This document shows, in pieces, positions 16,084 to 24,285 of a DNA stretch of 30,610 nucleotides. Every line of letters starts with the position of its first letter. Position 1 is the first letter of the stretch. Origin of the DNA: Caldipriscus sp964426895 (GTDB taxonomy: Bacteria; Hydrothermota; Hydrothermia; LBFQ01). The notes below the pieces were generated by a model. It had not been told where the DNA came from and did no database searches. It was given only the letters and a program-made list of their open reading frames with translations. The stretch lies in the NCBI GenBank assembly GCA_964426895.1, contig CAYRSH010000013.1, forward strand, positions 1-30,610, given 5' to 3'. The position numbers were made by a program, and so were the translations under genes.

Positions 16084-16705
16084 CTTCCAACTCCCCTTTA
16101 AACTCCTCCAACATCAAATTGTAAGCCCTTTCAAGTCTGACCTTTAAGTCGCTGTTCAAAATAAAATTCCTCCCCTTATCAACAAACACCATACCCCCCC
16201 ATACGCCTTTATCCTCAACAACCTTCCATGTACCTATATAAACATCCCAAACCGATACCGTTTTAGGGGGATTAATTACCCATTCACTGGGAAGTTCTTT
16301 TAGAACGCTCTCCGCAAGTTCTTTATCCCGGGGGTTTACCCTAACCTCCACATTGTTCTTCATATATTTTAAGGCTTCTTCTACAAAGTTTTTCATTATT
16401 TCGGCGTACCTATTTTTATCCTCTATGATTCCCTCTAATATTTTTTCCGCCCTTTCCTTTGCAAGGTTGAGTATTTCCCTTTGAACCTCCAAGATCTTTT
16501 TAGAACTCTCCTTTTGGGCGCGGGATATTATTGAAAGGTATTCCTTTTTAAAGGCTTCCTCTGCCCGGGATTTGTAGGTTTGCAAAATCTCTTCCTTTTT
16601 CCTTTCAGCGGTGTTTAATATTTCGGAGGCCCGCTCCTCGGCAACGGATATAATTTCCAACACCTTGGAGCGGACCTCCCTCTCTAACAGTTCCCTTACT
16701 TCCAC
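16073..16705 (-). CDS. atpE: V/A-type ATPase peripheral stalk subunit E
   Basis: 210 residues. The N-terminal about 100 residues are a charged coiled coil (VAEERASEILNTAERKKEEI), and the C-terminal half is a compact domain with WGGMVFVDKGRNFILNSDL, typical of V-ATPase subunit E in archaea and Thermus. It joins with subunit G/H to form the stator stalk. The ATG is one base from the end of the K subunit gene. Assigned from fold pattern plus position after I and K. The next gene in the usual order (C, F, A, B, D) is missing. Confidence 0.8.
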   Translation of the reverse strand: MEVRELLEREVRSKVLEIISVAEERASEILNTAERKKEEILQTYKSRAEEAFKKEYLSIISRAQKESSKKILEVQREILNLAKERAEKILEGIIEDKNRYAEIMKNFVEEALKYMKNNVEVRVNPRDKELAESVLKELPSEWVINPPKTVSVWDVYIGTWKVVEDKGVWGGMVFVDKGRNFILNSDLKVRLERAYNLMLEEFKGELEVEG

Positions 16706-16706
16706 C

Positions 16707-17009
16707 TTACAGCACCAATATGAGTATTGATATAACGAATCCCAATATTACGATGGTTTCGGGAAGGGCCAAGAGTATCAGGATAGGGATTTGTAGTGTC
16801 TTATCTTCGGCCAGAGCCCCGGCACCCGCGGAACCTATTTTTGCCTGCGCATACGCCGTGGATATGGCCGATAATCCCATAGCCAAACCCGAACCCAAAT
16901 AAACCGCCCAACCTTTACCCGCAGGAGCCTCCGCGGCCATCAAGAAACCAACGCTAAGAACCAGCAAGGCCGTAATGCCAAAAAATGCCGTTAATACCTT
17001 TTTCATCAT
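16707..17009 (-). CDS. atpK: V/A-type ATPase proteolipid subunit K (c ring)
   Basis: 100 residues. An N-terminal hydrophobic stretch (about 4-25) that resembles a signal peptide, ending AAEAPAG, precedes a two-helix hairpin: GLAMGLSAISTAYAQAKIG (about 41-59), the polar loop SAGAGALAEDK, and LALPETIVILGFVISILILV with the ion-carrying Glu84. Gln55 in helix 1 and Thr85 after Glu84 are positions that matter for sodium binding in some c subunits, so Na+ coupling is possible but not shown. A strong Shine-Dalgarno site precedes it. The ATG overlaps the subunit I stop by 4 bp. Confidence 0.92.
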   Translation of the reverse strand: MMKKVLTAFFGITALLVLSVGFLMAAEAPAGKGWAVYLGSGLAMGLSAISTAYAQAKIGSAGAGALAEDKTLQIPILILLALPETIVILGFVISILILVL

Positions 17010-18838
17010 ATTCCACCTCCTTTTTTCAAAGGTTTAAACAACTTAATTGCCGGAACATAAAACTTTGTAAAGAATTCCACGAATTGCAAACGCATACCCT
17101 GAATGGTGGGATCCACTATTCCTAAAACAAATGCCAATGCGTGAAAGATAAAGGCGACCGATATGGCAAAGGCGGGTATCGGAACCAATTCTATAAACTT
17201 GTTTGCTATTTCGGCCAATATTGCGGATGCCAAACCCACCGCCGCCAATCGTGCATAAGACAGGACATTACCAAAAGCCGAAAAGATTTCTATGACCCCA
17301 AGGGGGCCTTCGGCAATGAGCGTAAGTATCATACCCAAGGATATTGAAACCCAACCCGTCAAACCTATGGATTGGGGAATATTATACATCCATTCTGGTG
17401 TTATACCCGGGAGTCTAACATACGATACGACTGCCAACAATATACCGAGTATTGCGAAAAACCTTCCCAATTCAAATAATGAGTGCTTTTTGTGTTCAAG
17501 TATCCAATAGTTATATACACCGAGGAGCATACCGAGGAGCATTTGTAAAAACCCAAAACCTACGGCTATAAGTATTAAGTCTATAACCTCGTGGGTTCTG
17601 TGAAATAGGGGTTGTATTATCCCCATTTTTATACCAAAATCCCCAAATATTTCGCCGAATATTATCCCAAAAACTGTGGCAAAAATGGAGTTTATGAAAT
17701 ACACCATTGAGAGGTTATAACCCATAGAATTGGGCTTAAAGGCGTTTGAGAGTAGCCAGAATAGGAGCATACCCACTATACCATAACCCGCATCCCCGAG
17801 CATAAAACCGTAATATATTGGGAAAAATAAGGCGATAAAAACGGAAGGATCTACGGTCTTATAAACGGGAGGGGCATACAAATCCAAGAAGGATTGGTAA
17901 TAGGAGGCGGGTGGAGAATTTTTAAGAACTACAGGGACATTTTCAAACTCGTAATTCTTGGGTTTTGAAAACTTTACAACCGCACCATCATCAATGTTTT
18001 TGATTATCTTTAAAAACTCCTCTTTTAAATGGGCGGGTATCCATCCCTTAATAGAGGTTAAAAATTTAGAAAAGGCCAAATATTTTTCTTTGGCATCTAA
18101 GTAAAAAAGGATATCTTCGGCTATATACTTTTGCCTTTCCAAAAACTCCTTAACACTATTAAAGGAAGCCTTCGCCTCTTCCTTTAAACCCATTAAAGCA
18201 GAAGGTATATCCTCTTCAAGGGCTTTCCTAACCTCGTCCAAGGTTTTATATCCCTTTGGGGGCCTTACCAATGGGAAGGCGTTTTCTTCTAAAAAGTTTT
18301 TGACCCTTTCCGCATTTTCCCTCTTGGTCTTCAAAAACAGCAAAACCCTATCCTCTTTAACGCTTTCTACAACCTCAACATTGTTTTCCAAAGCCCATTT
18401 CTTTAAAATCTCCTTTGAAGCCGATTCCCCTTTACCCAAAACCACCACAAAAACCTCTTCCCCTTCCTCTTTTATTCCTTCAACGGCACTCGCTATTTCA
18501 AAATAATCCGAAAGCTTTTTTAACTCCTCTTCAAAAGAGTTTATATCCCTTATAAAACCCTGTAAGCCCTCCCTTATCCTCTTCACGCCCTCGTAATCCA
18601 AATTCCCCCTATTGGGCAAAGGGGTTATTTCCCCGAAAAAACTTTCTATCTCACCGATGTATGATATAACCCTTTTTGCCTTTGCCTTTAATTCGCTTTC
18701 ATCCTCTTCCAACCGAGCCTTATTATCCCCATTATACTCTTCGGAATGAAAGTGTCCCCAACTTTCAAGTACTTCAAGGAGTTCCCTCCATTTGTTCCTC
18801 GGTAATGCCACATCAACCTTTAACATGGGGATATGCAT
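17006..18838 (-). CDS. atpI: V/A-type ATPase membrane subunit I (a subunit)
   Basis: 610 residues. The N-terminal about 330 residues are cytoplasmic and coiled-coil rich and anchor the stator. The C-terminal half has about eight membrane spans, beginning with FIALFFPIYYGFMLGDAGYG, and includes SYARLAAVGLASAILAEIAN with the essential arginine of the ion half-channel. First gene of the unit; a leaderless-type promoter abuts its ATG. In Thermus-type operons a G subunit gene precedes I; none is here. Confidence 0.93.
   Translation of the reverse strand: MHIPMLKVDVALPRNKWRELLEVLESWGHFHSEEYNGDNKARLEEDESELKAKAKRVISYIGEIESFFGEITPLPNRGNLDYEGVKRIREGLQGFIRDINSFEEELKKLSDYFEIASAVEGIKEEGEEVFVVVLGKGESASKEILKKWALENNVEVVESVKEDRVLLFLKTKRENAERVKNFLEENAFPLVRPPKGYKTLDEVRKALEEDIPSALMGLKEEAKASFNSVKEFLERQKYIAEDILFYLDAKEKYLAFSKFLTSIKGWIPAHLKEEFLKIIKNIDDGAVVKFSKPKNYEFENVPVVLKNSPPASYYQSFLDLYAPPVYKTVDPSVFIALFFPIYYGFMLGDAGYGIVGMLLFWLLSNAFKPNSMGYNLSMVYFINSIFATVFGIIFGEIFGDFGIKMGIIQPLFHRTHEVIDLILIAVGFGFLQMLLGMLLGVYNYWILEHKKHSLFELGRFFAILGILLAVVSYVRLPGITPEWMYNIPQSIGLTGWVSISLGMILTLIAEGPLGVIEIFSAFGNVLSYARLAAVGLASAILAEIANKFIELVPIPAFAISVAFIFHALAFVLGIVDPTIQGMRLQFVEFFTKFYVPAIKLFKPLKKGGGI
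17013..17021 (-). promoter_or_regulatory. Strong Shine-Dalgarno site for the K subunit
   Basis: AGGAGGTGG on the minus strand, about 3-10 nt before the ATG at 17009. It lies inside an operon; by contrast the first genes of units here have no such site. High translation fits a multi-copy c-ring subunit. Confidence 0.75.
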
Positions 18839-18853
18839 AAAGCGGGTATTATA
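18839..18853 (-). promoter_or_regulatory. Leaderless-type promoter of the V-ATPase I-K-E unit
   Basis: TATAAT (18853-18848) then ACCCGCTTT and the ATG at 18838, a 9-nt gap. The spacer is nearly the same as that before the gene at 24250. Confidence 0.6.
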
Positions 18854-18860
18854 TGGGGGT

Positions 18861-19238
18861 TTATGTTTTACGAAATATGCTTAGAAAGTTTTCCAAAATC
18901 CGCTTTTCCAAATCTTCCATTTCTTTAACCTTGGTTTTTACCTTGTGGTCATAACCAAGGGCGTGTAATATACCGTGTATTATCCTTCTTGCCACTTCAA
19001 CCTCGTTAAAATCCAAATATTCCGGGCATACAATCACCTCCTTTACCCCGTCATACACAAAGGTCAATACATCCGATAATTCCTCCTTCCCGAAGAACCT
19101 TTTTTTCAACCCTTTCATATATTCCCCATCAACCAAAATTACGCTTATCCCCCTTGTGTCTATCCCCTCCAAAGCCATATCCAAAGACTTCCAAAATCCT
19201 CTACGGGGTTTCCAACCGCTTAAGTTAAGCCTTTTCAT
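18861..19238 (-). CDS. ybeY: Endoribonuclease YbeY (16S rRNA maturation)
   Basis: 125 residues, shorter than most YbeY proteins (about 150). The zinc site HGILHALGYDH (H-x3-H-x5-H) and the upstream DVLTF motif are intact, so it should be active. It acts in 16S rRNA 3'-end processing and ribosome quality control. The ATG overlaps the permease gene by 4 bp; the V-ATPase promoter begins 8 bp after its stop. Confidence 0.92.
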   Translation of the reverse strand: MKRLNLSGWKPRRGFWKSLDMALEGIDTRGISVILVDGEYMKGLKKRFFGKEELSDVLTFVYDGVKEVIVCPEYLDFNEVEVARRIIHGILHALGYDHKVKTKVKEMEDLEKRILENFLSIFRKT

Positions 19239-20377
19239 ATTTTCCCCTTTATTTTATTTATCCATAAACTCCTCAGAAGTGCCGCCCCGGGCACCGCCAA
19301 TATAACGCCAAGTGCCCCAAAAAGGGATGCACCTGCTATTAACGCTATTATAACCAAAACCGGGTGCAACCCTACACTTTTACCGAGAATCCTCGGTGTT
19401 AGGACTAAGGTTTCAAGGAGTTGATCCAGAATTAACACTATTGCGAATTTTAAAAAGGGAACTATCCCGGGTTCGCTAATCAGTAGAATTATACTTCCCA
19501 GCAATACCGTCATTGCAAAGCCCACATTCGGTATCAAATTCATCAAACCCGCTATAAAACCTATAAGGAGTCCGTATTTTATTCCGAGAACTTGAAGGGA
19601 TAAACCCACAAACACCCCCACTATCGTAGCCACGGTTAATTGACCGCGAAAGTATTGGGATAGAATTGAGTAGGATTCTTCCATTATGGGCTTGAACCTT
19701 TCGGGTAACAGCCCCTCAATCTCGGATGCTATTACTTTTGTATCCTTTAACGCGTAAAAACCCATAACCAAACCCAGAAGCGTGGAAAATACGATTTCAA
19801 TGGATGATGTTAATAGGTTTCTCAATGCTGGAAAGTAATTTAATATATCGTATTCGTAAATGCCCTTAAAGGTTTGTGAGTATGCGCTTACCAAAAGGTT
19901 TATCAATTCCTCGTTTTTCACATGACTCCTTATAAAAACCTCAAACTCTTGTGGGTTCATGTAATATGCCTCAACGGTTTTAAGGAGTTGGTAGCCTTGG
20001 TTATATACATTGTATACTAACAAAAAGCCAGCGGTGGATATGAAAATAAACATCCCCAAAATTATCACCAAAGAAGATAGCCAACGGGGGATTTTATACC
20101 TTTCCAAAAAGGATACGACGGGTAGAAAAACAAACGCTATAACCAATGCCAAACCTATGGGCAAAAGGATATAGGAAACCATACGCAGGATTATTATAAG
20201 GAACAACCCGAGGGATATTGAACCCATTAATCCATCCCTCCCGTGGTAAAAGGAAACCGACGATATGAGGAGGAGTATAAGAGAACCCCACTCTTTGCCA
20301 AAGGCCAGAAATATCCCAACTATAAGGGATATATATCCCCCTACGAGGGCCAATGTTCTCAATGTATCCTCTTTCAA
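19235..20377 (-). CDS. AI-2E/PerM-family membrane transporter
   Basis: 380 residues with about eight membrane spans. The family pattern is seen: an N-terminal pair of spans, a soluble loop at about 140-180, then YFRGQLTVATIVGVFVGLSL, GLMNLIPNVG and the C-terminal GASLFGALGVILAVPGAALL. Members have been linked to autoinducer-2 export and to Na+/H+ antiport, so the substrate is not predictable. It is coupled to metG (4-bp overlap) and ybeY (4-bp overlap). Confidence 0.87.
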   Translation of the reverse strand: MKEDTLRTLALVGGYISLIVGIFLAFGKEWGSLILLLISSVSFYHGRDGLMGSISLGLFLIIILRMVSYILLPIGLALVIAFVFLPVVSFLERYKIPRWLSSLVIILGMFIFISTAGFLLVYNVYNQGYQLLKTVEAYYMNPQEFEVFIRSHVKNEELINLLVSAYSQTFKGIYEYDILNYFPALRNLLTSSIEIVFSTLLGLVMGFYALKDTKVIASEIEGLLPERFKPIMEESYSILSQYFRGQLTVATIVGVFVGLSLQVLGIKYGLLIGFIAGLMNLIPNVGFAMTVLLGSIILLISEPGIVPFLKFAIVLILDQLLETLVLTPRILGKSVGLHPVLVIIALIAGASLFGALGVILAVPGAALLRSLWINKIKGKI

Positions 20378-22371
20378 CTCACCTCACTGCCTTCCGGGAC
20401 ATCCCCTTCCGGTGTTATGAGTATTGGTTTTCCATCCCTATCCGTAGCGGCTAGGAGCATACCATCGGATTCTATACCCTTTATCCTCTTCTTTTGGAGG
20501 TTTGATACCACAACAATTTTCTTCCCCACAACCTCTTCCGGATTATATTTTTCCGCTATACCCGCCACAATTGTCCTAACCTCTTTTCCTAAATCAACTT
20601 TTAGTTTTAAGAGTTTATCCGTTCCCTTAACCCTTTCCGCCTCCAAAACCCTACCCACTACGAGTTTAACCTTTCTAAACTCCTCGTAGGAAATCCTCTC
20701 ATCCTTTTCTTCAACCCCCTTAACCCTCTGATTTAGGATTTCAACCCAACCATCAATTACACTTTTATCCAACTTTTTATACAAAGGCTGGCTTTTCTTT
20801 ACCGTATTTCCCGATAATTCGGGTGAAATCCTGGTTAAATCGTCAAAATCTCCCGATATGTTCATATATTCCCATAACCTTTGAACGGATGAAGGGACAT
20901 AAGGGTAAAACAAAGCGGATGCCACCTTTAAGCCCTGATATGCCACATACAAAACCGTTTTAGCCCTTTCGGGGTTCTCCTTCACGAGTTTCCAAGGTCT
21001 TTGATGCTCAAAATATCTGTTGAGTTCGTTGCTAATCTCAACCGCATCCTTTAATGCCAAGCGGAAGTTGAAGTTTATCAAATTCTCCTCGTAAGATCTA
21101 ACCTTTTCCGAAATGTAATTGAAAACCTGCTCATCCTCGGGTAATATCTTATCCGGATGGGGGACATTGCCGGAAAAGTGCCCGTTTATAAATGTTAAAA
21201 CCCTTTGGGCTAAATTGCCAAAACTATCAACCAATTCGGCATTTGTGCGGTTAAATGCGTCTATAACATTAAAATCCGAATCGTCCTTTTCCGGTATGTA
21301 TAGGGCTATTGCATACCTTGCTATGTCTTGACCAACGGATTTTGCCAGCTCATCAGCCCAAATGGCGTACCCCTTGGATGTGGATAACTTTCTACCCATA
21401 AGGTTTAAAAACGCGTTTGCCGGAACATCGGATGGGAGATTGTATTCCCCGTGTGCCATCAACATCGCCGGCCATATTACCGTATGAAACACAATATTAT
21501 CCTTCCCTATGAAGTGGATTATTCTTGTGTCGGGGTTTTTCCAATAATCCTGCCACTTATCCGGTAAGAATTCCACGGTGGCGCTTATATAACCTATTGG
21601 GGCATCAAACCAAACATACAAAACCTTCCCATTGGCATCCGGGTCATCCAAGGGAACGGGAACACCCCAGTCCAAATCCCGCGTTATAGCCCTGTCCTCC
21701 AATTCCTTAACCCATGATAACGCGAACTCCTTAACAAAGGGTTTCCAATTCTCCTTTTCCTTTAACCACTCTTCAAGTTTATCCTTAAAAAGGGAAAGTT
21801 TAAAAAACCAATGTACCGTCTCCCTCAACTCCAAATTAACACCGCTTATTGCGGATCTCGGGTTTATGAGTTGCGTGGGTTCCAATTGCCTCCCGCATTT
21901 TTCACACTGATCTCCCCTCGCCTCTTCATACCCGCAATAAGGACACTTGCCCACTATATACCTATCGGGCAGGAATTTCCCCTCGGCAGGGCTATAAAAC
22001 TGTTTCATCTTCCTTTTTTCCAAATATCCCTTTTTGTGAAGGGTTAAGAAAAACTCCTGGGAAATCTTATAATGTATGGGGTTTGTTGTCCTTGAAAAGT
22101 GGTCAAATTCTATTCCCATAAGTTTGAAATCGTTTTTTATTCTCTCGTGGTACTTGTCAACCAATTCTTTTGGCGTAATTCCCTCTTTGTATGCGGCCAA
22201 GGTTATCGCAACCCCGTGCTCATCCGTTCCGCAAATGTGTATGGCATCAAAACCCTTAAACTTTAAAAACCTCGTATATATATCCGCTGGAAGGTACGCA
22301 CCGGCCAAGTGCCCGATATGTATCGGCCCGTTTGCATAAGGCAATGCGCTCGTTATTAAATACCTTTTCAC
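20374..22371 (-). CDS. metG: Methionyl-tRNA synthetase with C-terminal tRNA-binding domain
   Basis: 665 residues from the GTG at 22371. Class I signatures are PYANGPIHIGHLAGAY (HIGH) and KLSTSKG (KMSKS). A zinc knob with two C-x2-C pairs is present (CPYCGYEEARGDQCEKCG). The C-terminus is an OB-fold tRNA-binding domain (KLVVGRVLEAERVKGTDKLL). The frame is open to a GTG at 22389, but I choose 22371 because homologues start with KRYLITSALPYANGP and a TAAAAT lies 8 nt before this GTG. It is the first gene of a unit with the permease and ybeY. Confidence 0.95.
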   Translation of the reverse strand: MKRYLITSALPYANGPIHIGHLAGAYLPADIYTRFLKFKGFDAIHICGTDEHGVAITLAAYKEGITPKELVDKYHERIKNDFKLMGIEFDHFSRTTNPIHYKISQEFFLTLHKKGYLEKRKMKQFYSPAEGKFLPDRYIVGKCPYCGYEEARGDQCEKCGRQLEPTQLINPRSAISGVNLELRETVHWFFKLSLFKDKLEEWLKEKENWKPFVKEFALSWVKELEDRAITRDLDWGVPVPLDDPDANGKVLYVWFDAPIGYISATVEFLPDKWQDYWKNPDTRIIHFIGKDNIVFHTVIWPAMLMAHGEYNLPSDVPANAFLNLMGRKLSTSKGYAIWADELAKSVGQDIARYAIALYIPEKDDSDFNVIDAFNRTNAELVDSFGNLAQRVLTFINGHFSGNVPHPDKILPEDEQVFNYISEKVRSYEENLINFNFRLALKDAVEISNELNRYFEHQRPWKLVKENPERAKTVLYVAYQGLKVASALFYPYVPSSVQRLWEYMNISGDFDDLTRISPELSGNTVKKSQPLYKKLDKSVIDGWVEILNQRVKGVEEKDERISYEEFRKVKLVVGRVLEAERVKGTDKLLKLKVDLGKEVRTIVAGIAEKYNPEEVVGKKIVVVSNLQKKRIKGIESDGMLLAATDRDGKPILITPEGDVPEGSEVS

Positions 22372-22385
22372 GAGTTGGTATTTTA
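22372..22385 (-). promoter_or_regulatory. Leaderless-type promoter of metG
   Basis: TAAAAT (22385-22380) followed by ACCAACTC and the GTG at 22371. It lies back to back with the promoter of the M20 peptidase gene and helps choose the metG start. Confidence 0.5.
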
Positions 22386-22408
22386 CCACCGTTTGGTTTT
22401 TTCATTGG

Positions 22409-22422
22409 TATAATACTCGGTT
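22409..22422 (+). promoter_or_regulatory. Leaderless-type promoter of the M20 peptidase gene
   Basis: TATAAT at 22409-22414, then ACTCGGTT and the ATG at 22423. Only 23 bp separate it from the divergent metG hexamer, so the two promoters may compete. Confidence 0.6.
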
Positions 22423-23514
22423 ATGGAGTCGCTTAAACAATTGTTAAAAAACCTAATACAATTTAGAACAACTGCCGAAAATCCGGAGCAACTTTTGGCG
22501 ATAATAGATTATGTGGAAAAGTTTTTGAACTCACCCAATCTCGTAATAGAAAGGTATATGAGGAACGGAAAACCATCCTTGGTGGTTAAGTTTTCAAAAT
22601 ATGCGAAGTCCAAACACTTTAAGGTGATATTCGCAGGGCATTTGGATGTGGTTCCGGCAAGGGATGAGCAGTTCGTACCCTTGGAGAAAGATGGGAAAAT
22701 ATTCGGTAGAGGTGCCCTTGATATGAAGGGGCCTTCCGCGGTTATGATAAAACTCTTTAAAGATTTGGCGGATATGGGTGAAGATAAAAACATAGCGCTT
22801 ATGCTAACGACGGATGAAGAGATTGGCAGTTATAACGGCGTTAGGTATCTGGTGGAGGATAAGGGTTATACCTGCGATTTGGCCGTTATTCCGGATTCGG
22901 GGGAGAATTTCACCATTATAACGGATGAAAAGGGGGCATTTCACTTTGCGGTTGAGTTTAGGGGAAAACCGGCTCACGGTTCCATGCCTTGGCTTGGGGA
23001 TAGTGCAATAGAAAAGGTTTTAAAGTTTTACGAAGACTTAAAAAACTTTATCCTTTACGAATCGGATGACCCCGAACACTGGCACAATACGGTTGTTATG
23101 GGAACTTTCAAAGGTGGAAATAAGGTCAATCAGATACCCCCTTATGCCCGGGCGGAGTTTGATTTGAGGTTTGTTTCACCCTTTACCCTTGATGAGATAA
23201 AGTACGGGGTTTCATATCTGGTTAAAAAGTATGGGGGAAAGATGGAAGTTCTGTCCGAGGGGCATCCCTTCTCAACGGACATAAACAACCCTTTGGTTAA
23301 AACCTTTATTGATAGTGTAAGGGAAGTAATAGGTGATACCAAGTTTGGAAAAACCCATGGGGCGACGGACGGGAGGTTTTTTGCGGCAAAGGATATACCC
23401 GTTGTTATGATATATCCCGAAGGGGGGGATATACATGGGGATGACGAGTGGGTTTCCTTTGATTCGCTTGTAAAACTTTACAAAATCTTTGAGGATTTTG
23501 TTGGAAAAATTTGA
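22423..23514 (+). CDS. M20-family metallopeptidase (DapE/ArgE-like)
   Basis: 363 residues. Metal ligands are placed at His73 with Asp75 (GHLDVVPA), Asp100 (GRGALDMKG), Glu132-Glu133 (TTDEEIGS), Asp158 (IPDSGE) and a C-terminal histidine (GDIHGDDEW). The dimerisation-domain histidine is in PAHGSMPWLG. The family contains succinyl-diaminopimelate desuccinylase, acetylornithine deacetylase and aminoacyl peptidases; no lysine or arginine gene is near, so the substrate is open. The stop overlaps the thioesterase start by 4 bp. Confidence 0.88.
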   Translation: MESLKQLLKNLIQFRTTAENPEQLLAIIDYVEKFLNSPNLVIERYMRNGKPSLVVKFSKYAKSKHFKVIFAGHLDVVPARDEQFVPLEKDGKIFGRGALDMKGPSAVMIKLFKDLADMGEDKNIALMLTTDEEIGSYNGVRYLVEDKGYTCDLAVIPDSGENFTIITDEKGAFHFAVEFRGKPAHGSMPWLGDSAIEKVLKFYEDLKNFILYESDDPEHWHNTVVMGTFKGGNKVNQIPPYARAEFDLRFVSPFTLDEIKYGVSYLVKKYGGKMEVLSEGHPFSTDINNPLVKTFIDSVREVIGDTKFGKTHGATDGRFFAAKDIPVVMIYPEGGDIHGDDEWVSFDSLVKLYKIFEDFVGKI

Positions 23515-23906
23515 TGGGAAAACCGATAGAGGTTAAGGAGGATGTCAGGTACGCTGACCTTGATACCTTGGGGCATGTGAATAACGCCGTATATCTATCG
23601 TATTTTGAACACGCGAGGGTAAAGATGTTTGCGGAGTATTACCAAAAATACGGAAATTTTCATTTCGTAATAGCGCATGCGGAGGTGGATTACATAAAAC
23701 CCATATACTTGGAAACGATAACTATAAGGGCTTGGGTTAGCAGAATAGGTAAAACGAGTTTTACAATAGATTATGAGATTTACAACGAAAATGGGGAATT
23801 GTGCGCCAAAGGGAAAACCGTTCAGGTTGGATACGACCCGGAGAGAAAGGCGAAAAGGGAGATAGAAGGGGAGTTTTTAAGGTATATAGAGAGGTATTAT
23901 GTTTGA
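23511..23906 (+). CDS. Acyl-CoA thioesterase, 4HBT hot-dog fold (YbgC/FadM type)
   Basis: 131 residues. The active-site segment is VRYADLDTLGHVNNAVYLSY, with the catalytic aspartate, followed by FEHARVKMF, typical of the YbgC/FadM group. It hydrolyses acyl-CoA thioesters of unknown chain. It is translationally coupled to the M20 peptidase (ATGA overlap) and ends 10 bp inside the convergent gene at 23897. Confidence 0.9.
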   Translation: MMGKPIEVKEDVRYADLDTLGHVNNAVYLSYFEHARVKMFAEYYQKYGNFHFVIAHAEVDYIKPIYLETITIRAWVSRIGKTSFTIDYEIYNENGELCAKGKTVQVGYDPERKAKREIEGEFLRYIERYYV

Positions 23907-24250
23907 TTACACTCGCAACTCCTCAAAACCATAACCTCAATATCTTCCGGAACGATATTCGTATTTGATCCCCTGCAAATAACCAAAATCTTTGCGATTA
24001 TTTCTACCCCTTCCTCTTTTAGTTTCTCGGCAAATTCGTATAGTTTTTTTATATGCTCCTCGGTTATTTCACACTCGGGTACAACCTCAACCACAGCCCT
24101 TTCAACAAAGCCCTTTCTCCTCCTATCAACCACAAAATCCGGGTTGTTCTTCTCCCTATCAAGTTTCCTTATAATCCAACCGTCATCGTAGGGATACCTT
24201 TTCCTCAAATTCGCCTTTACATAAGGATATAAATCAACAGCCCTGTGCAT
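23897..24250 (-). CDS. Small hypothetical protein, possible PD-(D/E)XK-like fold
   Basis: 117 residues, not firmly recognised. The centre reads NPDFVVDRRRKGFVERAVVEVVPEC, split by a short basic turn; the PD and the later E-x-V are spaced as in small PD-(D/E)XK nuclease-like domains. The tail has two cysteines (RSCECNQT). It stands alone with its own leaderless-type promoter and a 10-bp convergent overlap with the thioesterase gene. Expression is likely; nuclease activity is a guess. Confidence 0.55.
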   Translation of the reverse strand: MHRAVDLYPYVKANLRKRYPYDDGWIIRKLDREKNNPDFVVDRRRKGFVERAVVEVVPECEITEEHIKKLYEFAEKLKEEGVEIIAKILVICRGSNTNIVPEDIEVMVLRSCECNQT

Positions 24251-24265
24251 AAAGCGGGAATTATA
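24251..24265 (-). promoter_or_regulatory. Leaderless-type promoter of the small hypothetical gene
   Basis: TATAAT (24265-24260), then TCCCGCTTT and the ATG at 24250. Upstream it shares a 23-bp core (24256-24278) with the two cassette-border repeats. Confidence 0.6.
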
Positions 24266-24271
24266 CCCTTG

Positions 24272-24285
24272 TTTGATTCCCGAGG
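24272..24285 (+). promoter_or_regulatory. Possible -10 region for the propeller gene
   Basis: TTTGAT at 24272-24277, then TCCCGAGG and the TTG at 24286. It follows the local pattern but is only 4/6 to TATAAT, so confidence is low. Confidence 0.3.
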
